Assembly (NCBI GenBank): GCA_977006965.1
Contig: OZ345355.1
Coordinates: 3,286,001-3,350,000 of the forward strand
DNA from: Phymatolithon calcareum
Lineage: Eukaryota; Rhodophyta; Florideophyceae; Hapalidiales
DNA length: 64,000 nucleotides
Reading direction: 5' to 3'
Made by a program: the position numbers and the translations under genes. Shown piece by piece: positions 1 to 8,840 of this stretch; the first letter of the stretch is position 1; every line of letters begins with the position of its first letter. The notes beneath the pieces are model-generated. The model did not search any database. It was not told the DNA's origin and worked only from the letters and a program-made list of their open reading frames with translations.

Positions 1-157
1 TCAATCGCCAGGCTTATGGAAATCGCTCATGTTAGCTGTGATAATCATAAGCTCAACATAGAGGTGAACAAGATGGTTGTCAGTGACGATAGACTCCAAG
101 CAGCGATAGACTCAGTGCATGCAAGGATGAAGAACTGCAAAAACTGAAGAACCGAAC
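1..157 (+). pseudogene. hAT transposase pseudogene, part 1
   Basis: Frame 1 reads without a stop from base 1 through a stretch containing HVSCDNHKLNIEVNKM and then AAIDSVHARMKN. This resembles the hAT transposase core, where a CxxHxLNLAV-like segment is followed by a helix and V-x-x-M. A frame change near base 125 moves the reading to ELQKLKNRTILRNL, which continues across the LINE insertion into the segment at 1381. The upstream part of the gene lies outside the window. hAT transposases move DNA by cut-and-paste with 8-bp target duplications. This copy is dead: it has a frameshift, two insertions and a later internal stop. Confidence 0.7.
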
Positions 158-172
158 AATACTACGCAACCT

Positions 173-1365
173 CTGCAGGGATTGCAAAACAAAGCCACTC
201 AATGGGCCCAAGAACGCGGGATGACATGGAACACGAAACCAGGGAAAAGCGAGATACTTGAATCGGATGAGACAGCGGGCGCGACATTCCAGCTGGCTAA
301 TAGGGCCCTCGCGCATGTCGCGGAAGTCACCTACCTCGGAGTATCCCTAGGACCGGAGGGGGTTACAGATACACTGATGTTGCAACGCCTCAAGAAGGCT
401 AAGATCGCTCTGTACGAGCTCCGTGCACTAGGGGTATTCACGAAGGGAATTGGCATAGATAAATGCATCCAAGTATACAAGGCATTATTCCAACCACGCT
501 GGGAGTACGCTATGCACTTAACACCGTGGACAGAAAATGTCCAGAGCGCGGTCAAGGAAGTTGAGCAAACGTTATTCAGACAAGTCTTCGGGCCACTGGA
601 ACGAGGAAAGACGGATAGACTAATACTAATATGTCGAATCCAAGCTACTTCCCATCGACGGGAAATACTAGCTTTCAAGATGCTGAGAAGGACCATGGCG
701 AAGAAAGAAAAGTTTCTCATGCGACCACCAGAGAAAAGAAATTCAGAAGAGCTTCAAGCCACAAGTAACGACATCACATCGATGGAAACCAAAGAACCGT
801 TCGATGAAGCGTTGAAGCACATAATAGCGAACCAATCTGCAGAAGAACTCCGATCAGCATTGCTGACAAAGGAAGGAGAGAGCCATGAATCAAAGAGAAA
901 GAGGAAAATTCCGTACGACAAGACAAGAGAACTCCCTGCAATACTCAAATTTCCACAACTGAAACACAGGCAACTGGCGATTCAGTACGCCTTTGGAAAA
1001 TTTCCCCAAGTGTCTACCACACTGATGGCAGATAGATTCGGAAACAAAGTCAGGCAGCACATGGAGACCCTGGAACGCAACTTATCAGCCTATGAACTCA
1101 AGGAAGAGTACAGGGCGATCCTAGCACCTTTTGCTCTTCAGCAAAAGCATTATCGAGAGTATGCAGCATGAAGAAGACCTGTCCTGAAAGAAGAAGCGAC
1201 GCCTCGAAACTGCTACGAAGAGCAATCAAAACAACCGAACACATGCTAGAGTCTCAGATAGAATGCCAGACATAAGAGTCGAGCCGCCCTAGCGAGGGCA
1301 GCACCTGAGGAAGCCCTGCCCGTATATTCCTATGACTGCGGGGCTTAAAAAAATTGCTATAAAAA
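173..1365 (+). mobile_element. LINE-A copy, 5'-truncated, with 15-bp target duplication
   Basis: The insertion is bounded by the direct repeat AATACTACGCAACCT at 158-172 and 1366-1380. The left junction falls inside the reverse transcriptase; the corresponding region of another copy is at 54087 onwards. The right end is an A-rich tail after the motif GAGGAAGCCCTGCCC, which recurs at other LINE-A 3' ends (near 20215, 29265 and, reversed, 40370). Five-prime truncation, A-rich tail and target duplication are the marks of target-primed reverse transcription. The insertion splits a hAT transposase frame, so it is younger than that gene. Confidence 0.9.
182..1171 (+). pseudogene. LINE-A ORF2 C-terminal part (thumb and tail of reverse transcriptase)
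   Basis: About 329 residues stay open. The first third matches the end of the RT palm and the thumb: WNTKPGKSEIL, then TYLGVSLGPEGVTDT and YKALFQPRWEYAMHL, a layout typical of non-LTR retrotransposon RTs (K-x-E, YLG, lP.w.Y). The FADD catalytic motif lies upstream of the truncation and is absent, so this copy cannot encode active enzyme. The C-terminal third is basic and ends in a domain with KRKIPYDKTRELPAILKFPQ and HRQLAIQYAFGKFPQ, which recurs at 19800, 51650 and 54450 and therefore identifies the family. No RNase H domain follows the RT. Confidence 0.85.
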
Positions 1366-1380
1366 AATACTACGCAACCT

Positions 1381-1660
1381 TACTGAATTGGCTCCAGTTA
1401 TGCATAATAAGATGCGCTGGTCCGGAAAGTATCATATTCTCAAGCGCTTCAACCGCATACGCGAGCAGTTAATCGACGCAGCAAAGGCGGAAGGAGCAGC
1501 GATAGCTATGGACGAGAGGGAGCAGTTCCGCAACAGATCTATGCTCTACACAAGTCAGTTTAAGAAAATCAACCAGGTATCTGTATAACTACAGAAGCTC
1601 TGTGCTTCGTTGTCGGACTGTCGCTTAGCTCTTGATGATTTCATTTCATATGGGGTTGTT
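1381..1660 (+). pseudogene. hAT transposase pseudogene, part 2
   Basis: Directly after the LINE target duplication the hAT frame resumes with APVMHNKMRWSGKYHILKRF, which fits the conserved hAT pattern N-x-T-R-W-S-S-x-x-x-M-L-x-R-F, and continues with helical sequence to about 1588. A frameshift then leads to LQKLCASLSDCRLALDDFIS, again hAT-like (LQ..L.....R..LD.vI). Coding similarity stops near 1660, where the CTGTAA-rich insertion begins. The order of motifs matches part 1 upstream and part 3 downstream, so the three pieces are one gene. Confidence 0.7.
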
Positions 1661-2010
1661 AATGGCACAAGTTGGCACACTTGTTGTGGTCGGGTTGTTC
1701 CCTGGCGAAACGGCGAGGGCGCCGCGAAGCGGGGACCTTTATAGAAAAAGCTTACACTGTAAGCACCTCGGTAGGCGACGCCGAGTTGCTTACACTGTAA
1801 GCATTGTAAGCTATGTACGCACCTGTAAGCTGTAAGCAGTGGTTCTAGGGTTTGTCCCTGGTCATACTTCAGGGTGTAAGTACGCATCGAAACCTACGGT
1901 ACTGTAATGACTGTAATGCTATCTGTAAGTTCTGGCTGTAAATGCAAGCTGTAATGACAATTTGAAGGGGTCAATATGTATAGGAGTATGATTGTGGCGT
2001 TGAACGCCAC
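1661..2010 (+). mobile_element. CTGTAA-rich element with terminal hairpin, inserted in hAT gene
   Basis: The segment is full of CTGTAA and TGTAAGC words. It contains a long hairpin at 1750-1802 (arms of 22 bases starting GCTTACACTGTAAGC, loop of 9) and ends with the hairpin GTGGCGTTGAACGCCAC at 1994-2010. The same 3' half with the same terminal hairpin occurs at 62431-62568, and similarity stops immediately after the hairpin in both. hAT coding resumes exactly at 2011, which independently fixes the right boundary. The left boundary near 1661 is approximate. No coding capacity is evident. The class is unknown; a terminal hairpin recalls Helitron or Helentron ends, but no CTRR end was found. 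Confidence 0.65.
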
Positions 2011-2370
2011 ATTGCAGCAGTCGAGCAGTGCAACTACGATGTCAACTCACCATTATACCGATCTCAGCTTGGAAAACACTACATTGCATCACGTACATCA
2101 ATTGTGTGTGACCCAGCATTCGAGTCGGGAGTTGTTAAGGTACAGCGCAGTGAGTCCGATACTATGACAATTGAAGAGAAGGATGCATGCAAGAAGCTCA
2201 AACAGGAACACGGTGACGGAGTAACAAGCTCCATCTAAGCCCTGCTGTTTCTTAAAGAGAACAAAGGTTTCTGGGACCAGCAGTCGGTCTCCGTGGCGAT
2301 GAACACTGCCCGGAGAGCAAGAGTGATCCAACGCGTGATTGAAGACATGGCGCAGGATGACCTGAATTAG
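2011..2370 (+). pseudogene. hAT transposase pseudogene, part 3 (C-terminus)
   Basis: The frame reads IAAVEQCNYDVNSP, then LGKHYIASRTSIVCDP and FESGVVKV, matching the hAT region before the dimerisation domain. A TAA stop lies near 2236; beyond it the same frame continues with ALLFLKENKGFWDQQSV and AMN and ends at a TAG at 2368-2370. The LFLKEN-fW motif is the end of the hAT C-terminal dimerisation domain. The expected ER-x-F/W-S motif just before it is missing, so a deletion is likely. A similar C-terminus (LVFLNVNDRFW) is on the minus strand near 63200. Confidence 0.7.
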
Positions 2371-2598
2371 ATTCTGTTATTGCAATTGATATTGGAAGAG
2401 TGGTCAAATATTGCAATTGCTATTGCCTTCAACCTTGCATTATTGGTATTGCAATTGCTATTGCATCACGTGCCCGAATAAATAACAATAATATTGGTAA
2501 ACTACAGTTGCACCAACAGTAGGCTCTTTAGAGGGCCGTAATCTCGTCTACTTTCAGAGATGTATTCACCTTTCAGCATTCGATATGTGTACTAGAGA
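2371..2598. other. AT-rich spacer with ATTGCAATTG repeats
   Basis: Non-coding. The word ATTGCAATTG, itself a near palindrome, recurs about every 40 bases between 2376 and 2462. No gene is seen. Confidence 0.5.
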
Positions 2599-2977
2599 TA
2601 ATCTATTCACGTGATCGGCATTGATATTTCGAAAAGTTTTCCGAAACTCTTGCCGAAGACCATAAGTCTGTCTTTTTCAGTTGCTTTTAGTGACACAGAA
2701 GAGCCATTTCTAGGATTAGTGACACTGACGTGCTGTTTTGCAAATTAGTGACACAGTCGTGAAAATTAGTGACAGGGAAAATATTCAGTGAATAAAAATT
2801 ATGGAATGGCTAAATATTTTCAGTGTCACTAATTTGCAAAACAGCATGTCAGTGTCACTAATCCTAGAAATGGCTCTTCTGTGTCACTAAAAGCAACTCA
2901 ATAAGGCAATCTTAGGCTTTTCTCCGAAAGATTTGGAAAAGTTTCGCAATATCAATGCCGATCATGTGAATAGATTA
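2599..2977. repeat. Foldback element with 29-bp TTAGTGACAC array
   Basis: Two arms of about 165 bases, starting TAATCTATTCAC at 2599 and ending with its complement at 2977, are inverted copies with roughly 85-90 percent identity by eye. Within the left arm the core TAGTGACAC starts at 2688, 2717 and 2746, an exact 29-base period, with a further copy at 2767. The right arm carries the complementary GTGTCACTA at 2823, 2852 and 2881, also 29 apart. The central loop is AT-rich. No coding sequence is present. The structure resembles foldback or MITE elements with subterminal repeat arrays, but I cannot assign a superfamily. Confidence 0.85.
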
Positions 2978-3262
2978 TGAAAATCCGCGCTGACGAGTTT
3001 GGGGGCATGAGTGAGGATGGCGAGGCTCAGCTAAGGACTGTCAGCGGAGCACATGAGGGGACTGGCATCAATGAAAAACTCGTTGTCGACACAGTCAACT
3101 CTGCAGGACTACGAAAATTGGGCATTGTCTATTGCAAGACTGGCGCAAATGACGAGGACAAGGGGAGTGTGTCATTTAGAACTAGGGTATAAATATCGAT
3201 CCGTGACCGTTGGTAATCGTTAAGAATTCTACGACACCCTCAAATACTGTACGTGCTGGACA

Positions 3263-3307
3263 GCGATCGCACTGCCTCGAGGCCGGAGGCAGTGCTGCCG
3301 CGATCGC
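3263..3307. repeat. GC-rich hairpin
   Basis: GCGATCGC occurs at 3263-3270 and 3300-3307, and inside them ACTGCCTC is followed by GAGGCAGT around a short GC-rich loop. The 45-base structure could form a strong stem. It lies in otherwise AT-rich sequence with no recognisable gene, and I see no other copy. Confidence 0.5.
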
Positions 3308-3546
3308 CCAAATGCCGTTTCTCTACGCTGTTCGCCCATTTGAATTTGTGGAAATTAGACCGTTAGAAATCCAAAACAATATTGTAGTATCATACCAAAT
3401 TAATAAAACACTGTACACTACACCTGGAGCTTGCGAAACGTGGACCCAGCCATGGAGTATTACTCCGTGCCAAATGTTCACAAAAAAAAGACTTTTCAAT
3501 AGTTATGTCCGGAAAATAGTACATTTTTAGCTCATGCTGTAATTTT

Positions 3547-3718
3547 TAGTGACACAGTCGAACCGTTTTGTAGATTAGTGCCACTGAGATGGCATTTTTC
3601 GAGAAGACACCAACGCAACATTTTTCAGATTAGTGACACTGACGTGCAATTTTTCGAATTAGTGACACTGAAACGACGTTTTCGTGATTAGTGACACGGA
3701 CGCGAGAAATAGTGACAC
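3547..3718 (+). repeat. 29-bp tandem array related to the 2.6-kb foldback element
   Basis: TAGTGACAC or a one-base variant starts at 3547, 3576, 3631, 3660, 3689 and 3710. Four intervals are consistent with a 29-base unit, one degenerate copy lies near 3605, and the last interval is 21 bases. The foldback element's left arm also ends with a 21-base step, and both arrays are then followed by GAAAATAT and a shared ATTATGGAAT word. This array therefore looks like a left arm whose inverted partner is missing. Intervening words such as CTGACGTGC are also shared. Confidence 0.8.
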
Positions 3719-4344
3719 TGAAAATATGCGTCCATTATGGAATACCAGCGATGCAATTGTCTAATTTTCTCTAATATAAATGAACCCTTTTTCAGTCGCT
3801 TATCATGACTGAGTGGTATTCTTGGCACTCGAACTGGAGCACAACATTTATGATCGGTCGCCGGTTTGGATCACACTCGTCTCGACGTAAAATCTCGGCT
3901 AAGCGGATCAGGCGCTAGGGGCAAAAATAGCTCCGTGCAACAATAAGCTCAAGAATCCTCATCTGATTTCCAGCAGGAGTGTTGAGCGCGGTCTTAATTA
4001 GTCAGCCATGGTGTCCAGGGAATGGTGTGATCACACAGTGATATCTCTTGGCGTGTAATGTAGTCCTGAGAGCGGTAGCGCTGAATATGTCGGGGACCGT
4101 GACGTGCCTTAAGCTTAAAAACCACATAAATTTTCGCACTTTCTTTGCAATGCCGCCGAGTTCCATCATCGTGACAAAGATCCCGGCGATATAAAAGGAT
4201 GAGAAAAGAGGACGGGAAGCTGAAGACGAGCTTGATAGAAGCGGATGTAAGGAGAGCCAACTAATAATGCTTTTACCAAGAAAGCGATATAACCCTTAAA
4301 AACTGTAGAAAAGAAAAAAGAATTCAGTGCGTACGCTGACTGTA
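3719..4344. other. No gene seen
   Basis: Non-coding sequence of mixed composition. Short frames exist on both strands, but none has a recognisable motif, a start context or a match elsewhere in the window. Confidence 0.4.
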
Positions 4345-4655
4345 ACCAATTTGACGAAGCGATGATTCAATTGGAGCGGTAAATCTTGCACTCCAGAAAA
4401 CTACAGACTGATAGCCCTTCCATTGCATACAAAGAAAATCACCGAAAATGCACAGGATAAAATCTAGAGAAAACACTACACTTTCAATAAGATTCAAACT
4501 TGATGGCCGGATGCGGTATTCCACACCATTACGGAAAGCAAAATTTATCACAAGATACTTGCCGTTATTGACCTTTCGAAGGCTTTTGGCACCATGCAAA
4601 GACATATTATATCTCGACGACTCAAGAAGAGGCTTTCTAGGTAGTAGAAAAGTTG
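4345..4655 (+). pseudogene. LINE-D reverse transcriptase fragment
   Basis: Reading the plus strand with frame changes gives NYRLIALPLHTKKITENAQ, which fits the N-terminal RT motif YRPIsLl...Ki.E. About 150 bases later comes AVIDLSKAFGTMQRHII, the RT palm motif (D-L-S-K-A-F-D). The second motif closely matches the LINE-D copy at 30885 (AVLDLSKAFDTMPRHIL). The aspartate expected after AF has become glycine, and stops break the frame. Similarity ends near 4650. Confidence 0.65.
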
Positions 4656-4659
4656 CCAC

Positions 4660-5390
4660 CAAAAGAGGGAAAAATTCACTACATAGCCATCTCTAGCCAA
4701 ACCTACTACTCACCCTAGCCAAGCGTACTATCACAACTTGCCCTATTTGTAGTAGTATGGATGGGTGGCCCTGAGGCCTTGCTTTTCCCCAACCATTACA
4801 GTCCACATGGGCTTACACGCTCTGCCCTCGATTCCATCGTCCCCTCCGTTTAGGTTTATTTCTAGTATGATAATACCAATTAGGTAATATATGGCGGGCT
4901 TTTGGCCGCCGGCCCTCAGTAAAAGGGTCAACCCGTGTTTGGTCCAGATCGACCGTCTTCAGTTCCAACCTTCGCGGACCTTTCGCCTCAGGGAAGGCCT
5001 CGCGTACGACCCCGACTCTACGACGTCGGTCGAGCCTCGGTCCTAGGACCCTCGCCCCTGTGTCTGCGTACGGACGTTGGTGTCCTCTTGCGATTGGACC
5101 CCAAGTCCGTGTGTGTGTTTTGTTGTTTGCTCTGCCACTATCCTCCATCGGGAGAGACCAATCGCTGGAGCCTTTCACGGCCTCAACGGCCAACCGTTCC
5201 CGAACTACTTAGAGGCGTCGATCCGCCGATCTGCGCTACCACACTATTCAAAAATACAATTAATCCGTTTCTCAAAGCAATCTCTGCGACAGTAAAGTTA
5301 TTGCGCAAGCTACTCTCTATGCTTTAAGTTCTCGTCGCAAGTAGCATCTCCGTCATCGCTGACACTAATGTGGATGATCATGGACTTTGC
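4660..5390. other. GC-shifted segment with unsupported minus-strand frame
   Basis: Between about 4900 and 5200 the sequence becomes clearly richer in GC than its surroundings. A basic frame of 126 residues is open on the minus strand at 4813-5193, with R/K/P-rich composition and no motif I recognise; overlapping plus-strand frames are equally open. I do not call a gene. The composition could mark an acquired or repetitive segment. Confidence 0.3.
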
Positions 5391-5664
5391 AGCTTTGTCG
5401 TGTTTTGTTTCGTCTTGACAAGAGTGTGGATGTTAGGCCTCCCACATCTCTGGGAAAAGTGACCAGCGTTTCATCACGAGGAGCAGTGACGGGCTCTCAT
5501 TTCGGACGTCAAGTTTGGCTTCTTGTGCTTGCGGTCAGGCCTAGCCACAAGGTCAAACGGTACCAAATCATCTCGTAATTGCTGATCTCCAATGAATGCA
5601 ACACGCGTGAGGCTGCCCTCATGCCGCTTGGCCACGTTCTCAACATCTATACGTCCCCGAACCA

Positions 5665-5976
5665 GTGACTTTCCCACGGGTTGAACGACACCCGATGCTG
5701 CATCAAGCGCGCAGAAGCGTACAAAAGTGCAGCGAAGACGTGACTATAGGGACGCAGATGCTCTTCAAAGCGGCGGCAGGAGCCTTTAGCGGGGTAGTCG
5801 CCGCTAACCGTCTCATCGAATGGTGTCTCTTCGCTGCGAACAACAAAGCTGACCGCGCTACTTTCTCTTCCACTATTTCAGACTGCATTGTGCGTGAACG
5901 GTTTGCGTTGAGCGCCTCAGATGAATTCGACGACATGCATACATTACGCCGTCGTTTTCGTAACGAATGTGTTTAA
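5665..5976 (+). other. Unrecognised open frame, about 100 residues
   Basis: The frame is open for 103 codons, but the first codon is GTG and the first internal ATG is ten codons in. Its content (AAAGAFSGVVAANRLIEW, then CIVRERFALSASDEFDD) looks protein-like, yet I recognise no domain. It overlaps a minus-strand frame of 189 codons (5873-6442) that includes a hydrophobic stretch ITCLLTLCLSVLYG near its start. Only one of the two can be coding over the shared bases. Neither has a clear promoter. Downstream, GGCCATGTAGTGAA is repeated directly at 5991 and 6021. Confidence 0.25.
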
Positions 5977-6442
5977 GGTTTGACTGGGGATGGCCATGTA
6001 GTGAAGTTGTCCCAATTTTGGTGGCCATGTAGTGAATTTCTTCAAATAAAAATCTACCATTCTTCCTCTTCTTCAATAAGAGGTGTCCTGCAACACTGGT
6101 CTCATGGGAACAGCCACTCAAGGTAAGGACCGAACGAGCCACGAACCAAGAAGCCAAGAATTCCGGCGCGGGCGGTTCCCCTGCGCCGGCAGAAGCGCCC
6201 TCGCCTATGAAGCTGGCAAATGTGCGCATTTTGGCTGTAGCTCCGCCGAAATCGGAATCGGGAACGCGCCTACATTGTTGCGCCACCAAAGTCTCCAGTT
6301 TTCTCGGTGACTCCGATGCCAACGCATCGCCGCCGGGGGCTGCGGGAAACTCGCCATATAATACGGACAGACAAAGTGTCAGCAGGCATGTTATCATAGA
6401 CGACCTACTACCCCTTTCTGTCCCCTGAACTGTGAATATCAA

Positions 6443-7298
6443 AATATAGTACAGTAATCCGTTTCATATTAGATTGGATCATCCCGTTTCGTGGCATTTG
6501 TAGCATATCATACAATTGGAGGGTTTGTAAGGACGTGGATCATGATTCTGTCACAAACTTTGAAGACGATGAGAAGAGTTGGGCCCTTGCGATACAGATC
6601 TTGTAATACGTGAATTGTGAGCTTGACTTTGCAAAGATTCGTTCACATGACTCCGAGAGCCTCCTTTAGAGAGATTTGCAATATGTTATCCCTTGCTACA
6701 CATTTATCCCGCGGGATATAGGCTATAGCGTATTTTCGGCGGCGGGATTTTACATGTATTCGAGCTCAATCGGACCCATGAAACAGATTGAGGATTAAGA
6801 GGCGCTTGATCTCACTATTGGGGAAGAAAATAGTGGGAAATAATTACGAGGGACAGATATGCCCGTCTTTGAAAATTCTAAAAATCGCCGTTCCTGCCCT
6901 GTTTTTGCTTATCCCGCTGCGGGCATTTTTCATTTCTCCACCTGCTATTTTTATGAAACAAATTGCGTCAGAATCCTGGCAACATCATCTTTTCAAATTA
7001 TGTAAATGTGATTGGATGACTGGTAGTAGATTTGGCGGTGGAGCACTGTAAAGTTTGTAAAATTAGCTGGGACGAGATAGCAGAATTATCCCGCACTGGG
7101 GGAGCTCGCGCCGTGAAAAATGTCGAATTTCGTTGTTACCAGGTGCTAAAATCGACATTTTTGGAAAAAGCATTGATATCAGGATTGAAAATTTGCTCAT
7201 TTTGGCGACAGAAATATGTGCGTTGCTTGAATTCCGAGTACAAAACGTGTAATTCCACGATAAAGATTCTAAAATCGTGAAAAACAATAGTATTCGTA
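6443..7298. other. No gene seen
   Basis: AT-rich sequence with short frames on both strands and no recognisable motif or match within the window. Confidence 0.4.
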
Positions 7299-8058
7299 AT
7301 GTTCATTGTCCTGCGACTGCCATTGAAAGGTGTCAACTTGCGAAATGGGCTTAACGTTGAAGTCAATATCGGTTTGTGGATTACGGATCTCGCCTGGATG
7401 GCGAATACGGATGAGCGCTGTCTGTGCCGAGTAACACGCACATCGGCCCGGTTTTCACGACAAGCGCTTGATACAGCTTCATTTGAGGATTTGCCAGGCA
7501 TCGACGGACTTCATTTCCAAGTTAGCACTAATCAGAACTAGGGATGGCCCTCCCGAAAGGGCCCCTCCCCGAAATGGGCCCTTTTTTACCTCAAAGAGGG
7601 GATTTTGCCCTCTCCCTCGCGCCAAGTAGAGGGCCCCTTTCGGGCTTATGATATTCTTACGACAACGAAGTGCTTATGATATTAGAATATGGACAGAATT
7701 GTACAGTATACAGAAACGTGGACGCAGCATTAGCTTCATGGCATGAGGGCTACGGATTCAGGACGAGAAATCAACCTGCCAGTGCTTCTGACGTATGATA
7801 CTGATGTCTGATGAAACAATCCTCTCCAGTTTCGGGCTTTTCGGGGCCCGAAATCAGGTCTGTAATGAGGGTCAAAGAGGGCCCCTCCCCTCTAGAGGGC
7901 CACTGATAGAGGGCAAGTACGGCCCTCCGGGCCAATGTTTCGGGAGAGCCATCCCTAATCAGAACACTGGAGCGCGTTCATTGATGTGGTACACATTCAA
8001 GCGAGTTTACGCCCAGCATTACCTGCGATCGTCGTCTTCTCCTAGGAATGGGCATTAA
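7299..8058 (+). pseudogene. Small open frame split by a MITE
   Basis: A frame of 80 codons starts at ATG 7299 and terminates just inside the MITE at 7539. If the MITE and one copy of its 8-bp target duplication are removed, the same frame continues through TGARSLMWYTFKRV to a stop at 8058, giving about 105 codons. The sequence has no domain I recognise. Continuity over the empty site fits an interrupted coding frame, but a short open continuation can also occur by chance. Confidence 0.3.
7539..7957. mobile_element. hAT-type MITE, 419 bp, 8-bp target duplication
   Basis: The left end reads TAGGGATGGCCCTCCCGAAA, and the right end is its inverted form with two mismatches, finishing CCATCCCTA at 7957. 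The flanking 8 bases are ATCAGAAC on both sides (7531-7538 and 7958-7965). An 8-bp duplication with TAGGG termini is diagnostic of the hAT superfamily. The interior is GC-rich, with repeated GAGGGCCC and TTCGGGC words, and has no transposase. A hAT source would be needed to move it; decayed hAT genes lie at both ends of this window, but whether that family recognises these ends is unknown. Confidence 0.9.
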
Positions 8059-8840
8059 TTGTTTACAATCCGGCAGCCACCATTGCATATATGCTCTTCA
8101 GGTTAAATGAGCCCTATCGTGGCTGATTCGGTGTATGCCGCGATATCGACACGTCGTCGGCCTTTGATCACTCCCGTAGCGAAGGCCCGTGTGTACTATA
8201 TGGGCATCAGGCACATCTGTGAGCAGCTCCATGTTCTGGCGAGATGGGCAACTGCACAGATTATGACAAGATTTTCTACAATGGTGGCAGCGCCGACGCA
8301 CCGTCAACGACTACGGAACGTCGCGGTTCGAAACCGCTCTCTCTCTCTGTTTGTAGAGATTCTTAAACATGAAGCGCCTCTTGGGATTATCAGAGAGTCT
8401 ACCGCGAGGTGGAATGCAGGAGGTGCAGTCATTCACGACCCAAGTCGAGACGTCGACCTAATATGTACAAGACCCAGAGTATTGACATTTTTGCTATTCA
8501 ATACTACCACTGGACAATAAATCATTAATCCGTGTCTGGACTTTGAGGATCTGACGGAGGTGTTTTAGGAAGGATAGCGCAGAATTGTAAAAAAAGCAGC
8601 ACGTAATCGTTGTTCTATGTCAATCAGGGTAAAGAGATGAGAAAATAGCTCATTGAAGTAGAGAAAATTAGTCTTTATGGTTGCAATACGCCCCGAAAAG
8701 CAGAATTATTCTGTATTTTTCTAGGAGCGGAGTAACCAATGATGATTTACGGAATATCTATGGTGTTGGAGAGGAGAGGAGATGGTCGTGTAGGCTTTTT
8801 CCTGTAACCGGGGTACAAAAATTTGTTTGACAGGATGTGG
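8059..8840. other. No confident gene
   Basis: A plus-strand frame of 137 codons at 8107-8520 is open but has no motif, no recognisable start context and a competing minus-strand frame. I do not call it. Confidence 0.3.

Noticed and set aside
1994-2010. Helitron 3' end assignment for the terminal hairpin
   Set aside because: No CTRR motif follows the hairpin and no 5' TC end could be placed, so the class is left open.
2599-2977. CRISPR-like array of regularly spaced TAGTGACAC words
   Set aside because: The units are inverted on the two arms, the spacers are themselves related, and the context is eukaryotic.
4813-5193. Basic 126-residue minus-strand protein
   Set aside because: Several frames are open in this GC-rich stretch and nothing favours this one.
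5873-6442. Minus-strand frame of 189 codons as a gene
   Set aside because: No motif, no promoter and conflict with an overlapping plus-strand frame; kept only as a note.
8320-8345. tRNA-like B-box word GGTTCGAAACC
   Set aside because: No matching A box, acceptor stem or anticodon arm could be arranged around it.
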